A stretch of 64,000 nt of DNA from NVTR01 sp036480115. Its GTDB lineage: Bacteria > Pseudomonadota > Alphaproteobacteria > Rhodobacterales > Rhodobacteraceae. How positions within the stretch are numbered: position 1 is the stretch's first letter; the number at the start of each line of letters is the position of its first letter. The translations under genes were made by a program, and so were the position numbers. The stretch is from NCBI GenBank assembly GCA_965224795.1, contig CBDDAE010000001.1, positions 1,736,001-1,800,000 on the forward strand, given 5' to 3'. Under the pieces are notes generated by a model. It ran no database searches and was not told the DNA's origin. It saw only the letters and a program-made list of their open reading frames with translations. Shown here piece after piece: positions 63,680-64,000 of the stretch.

Positions 63680-64000
63680 AGCGTGTGAAACTATATAGCT
63701 ACTGGCGTTCCACCGCGGCTTACCGGGTGCGCATTGCGCTGAATATAAAGGGTGTTCCCTATGACTATATCCCGGTCCATCTGATCAAAGATGGCGGTCA
63801 ACAACACGCGGACGACTATGTTGCCCTGAACCCGTCGCATATGGTGCCAACCGTTGTGCTGGATGACGGCACTGTGTTGACCCAATCACTGGCGATCATG
63901 GATTATCTGGAACAGACCATCGCGGAAAACCCCCTGCTGCCAACCGCCCCAAATGACCGCGCACAGGTCATGGCCGCCGCCCATATTCTCGCCGTGGACA
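63676..64000 (+). CDS. maiA: maleylacetoacetate isomerase (cut by window edge)
   Basis: Zeta-class glutathione transferase that isomerises maleylacetoacetate to fumarylacetoacetate. The visible N-terminal 108 residues contain LYSYWRSTAAYRVRIALNIK, where the bacterial enzymes have SSAAYRVRIAL, and the glutathione-site LNPSHMVPTVVLDDG and TQSLAIMDYLEQ. The second Ser of the motif is Thr here. The gene starts at ATG 63676, overlapping hmgA, and runs off the right edge with about half of the protein missing. Confidence 0.93.
   Translation, partial: MKRVKLYSYWRSTAAYRVRIALNIKGVPYDYIPVHLIKDGGQQHADDYVALNPSHMVPTVVLDDGTVLTQSLAIMDYLEQTIAENPLLPTAPNDRAQVMAAAHILAVD

Noticed and set aside
1..64000. tRNA, rRNA, CRISPR arrays, prophage or conjugation genes
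   Set aside because: I looked through the intergenic stretches and saw no cloverleaf-like sequences, spaced repeats or phage-type genes.

Overview
The window looks like a chromosome segment of a marine alphaproteobacterium of the Rhodobacterales (Roseobacter group). This is an inference from gene content and protein style: a DUF6478-type protein, TAXI-TRAP transport, a compact iol cluster with RpiR control, many ABC uptake operons and a dimethylglycine-dehydrogenase-like enzyme. Most of the DNA is coding. No rRNA, tRNA or CRISPR was seen.

Layout. 1-6691: cut LysR regulator, fadH, a small unknown protein, a DUF6478 protein, a short lipoprotein and ilvD. 6888-12441: form II RuBisCO operon cbbM-cbbQ-cbbO with divergent cbbR. 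12458-25338: a cassette edged by IS6-like terminal repeats that face each other. It holds an amidase and a dipeptide-type ABC transporter on the minus strand. On the plus strand it holds a GntR regulator, a gamma-glutamyltransferase-family hydrolase, an oxalate-CoA-ligase-like enzyme and a PanE-like reductase. 25407-28176: polar amino acid ABC transporter and an AhpD-like protein. 28310-37749: sugar-type ABC transporter with an argininosuccinate-lyase paralogue, divergent ROK regulator and a large PIG-L (LmbE) protein. 37901-42843: frameshifted D-cysteine desulfhydrase relic, TAXI-TRAP transporter and UspA. 42944-53442: inositol block with a Gfo/Idh/MocA dehydrogenase, RpiR regulator, ABC importer and iolC(J)-iolD-iolE-iolB. 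53522-61703: RND efflux pump, cytochrome P450 and a dimethylglycine-dehydrogenase-like protein. 61885-62245: weak broken ORF. 62321-64000: hmgA and the start of maiA (homogentisate pathway).

The most interesting hypothesis is that the 12.7-20 kb and 20-25 kb operons form one pathway. An oxalyl amide would be imported by the ABC transporter and opened by the amidase and the Ntn-type hydrolase. The oxalate released would be activated to oxalyl-CoA and reduced to glyoxylate by the PanE-like enzyme. The second candidate is the cluster with the ROK regulator, PIG-L protein and ArgH paralogue, whose substrate I cannot name. The RuBisCO operon carries its CbbQO activase but no phosphoribulokinase in this window.
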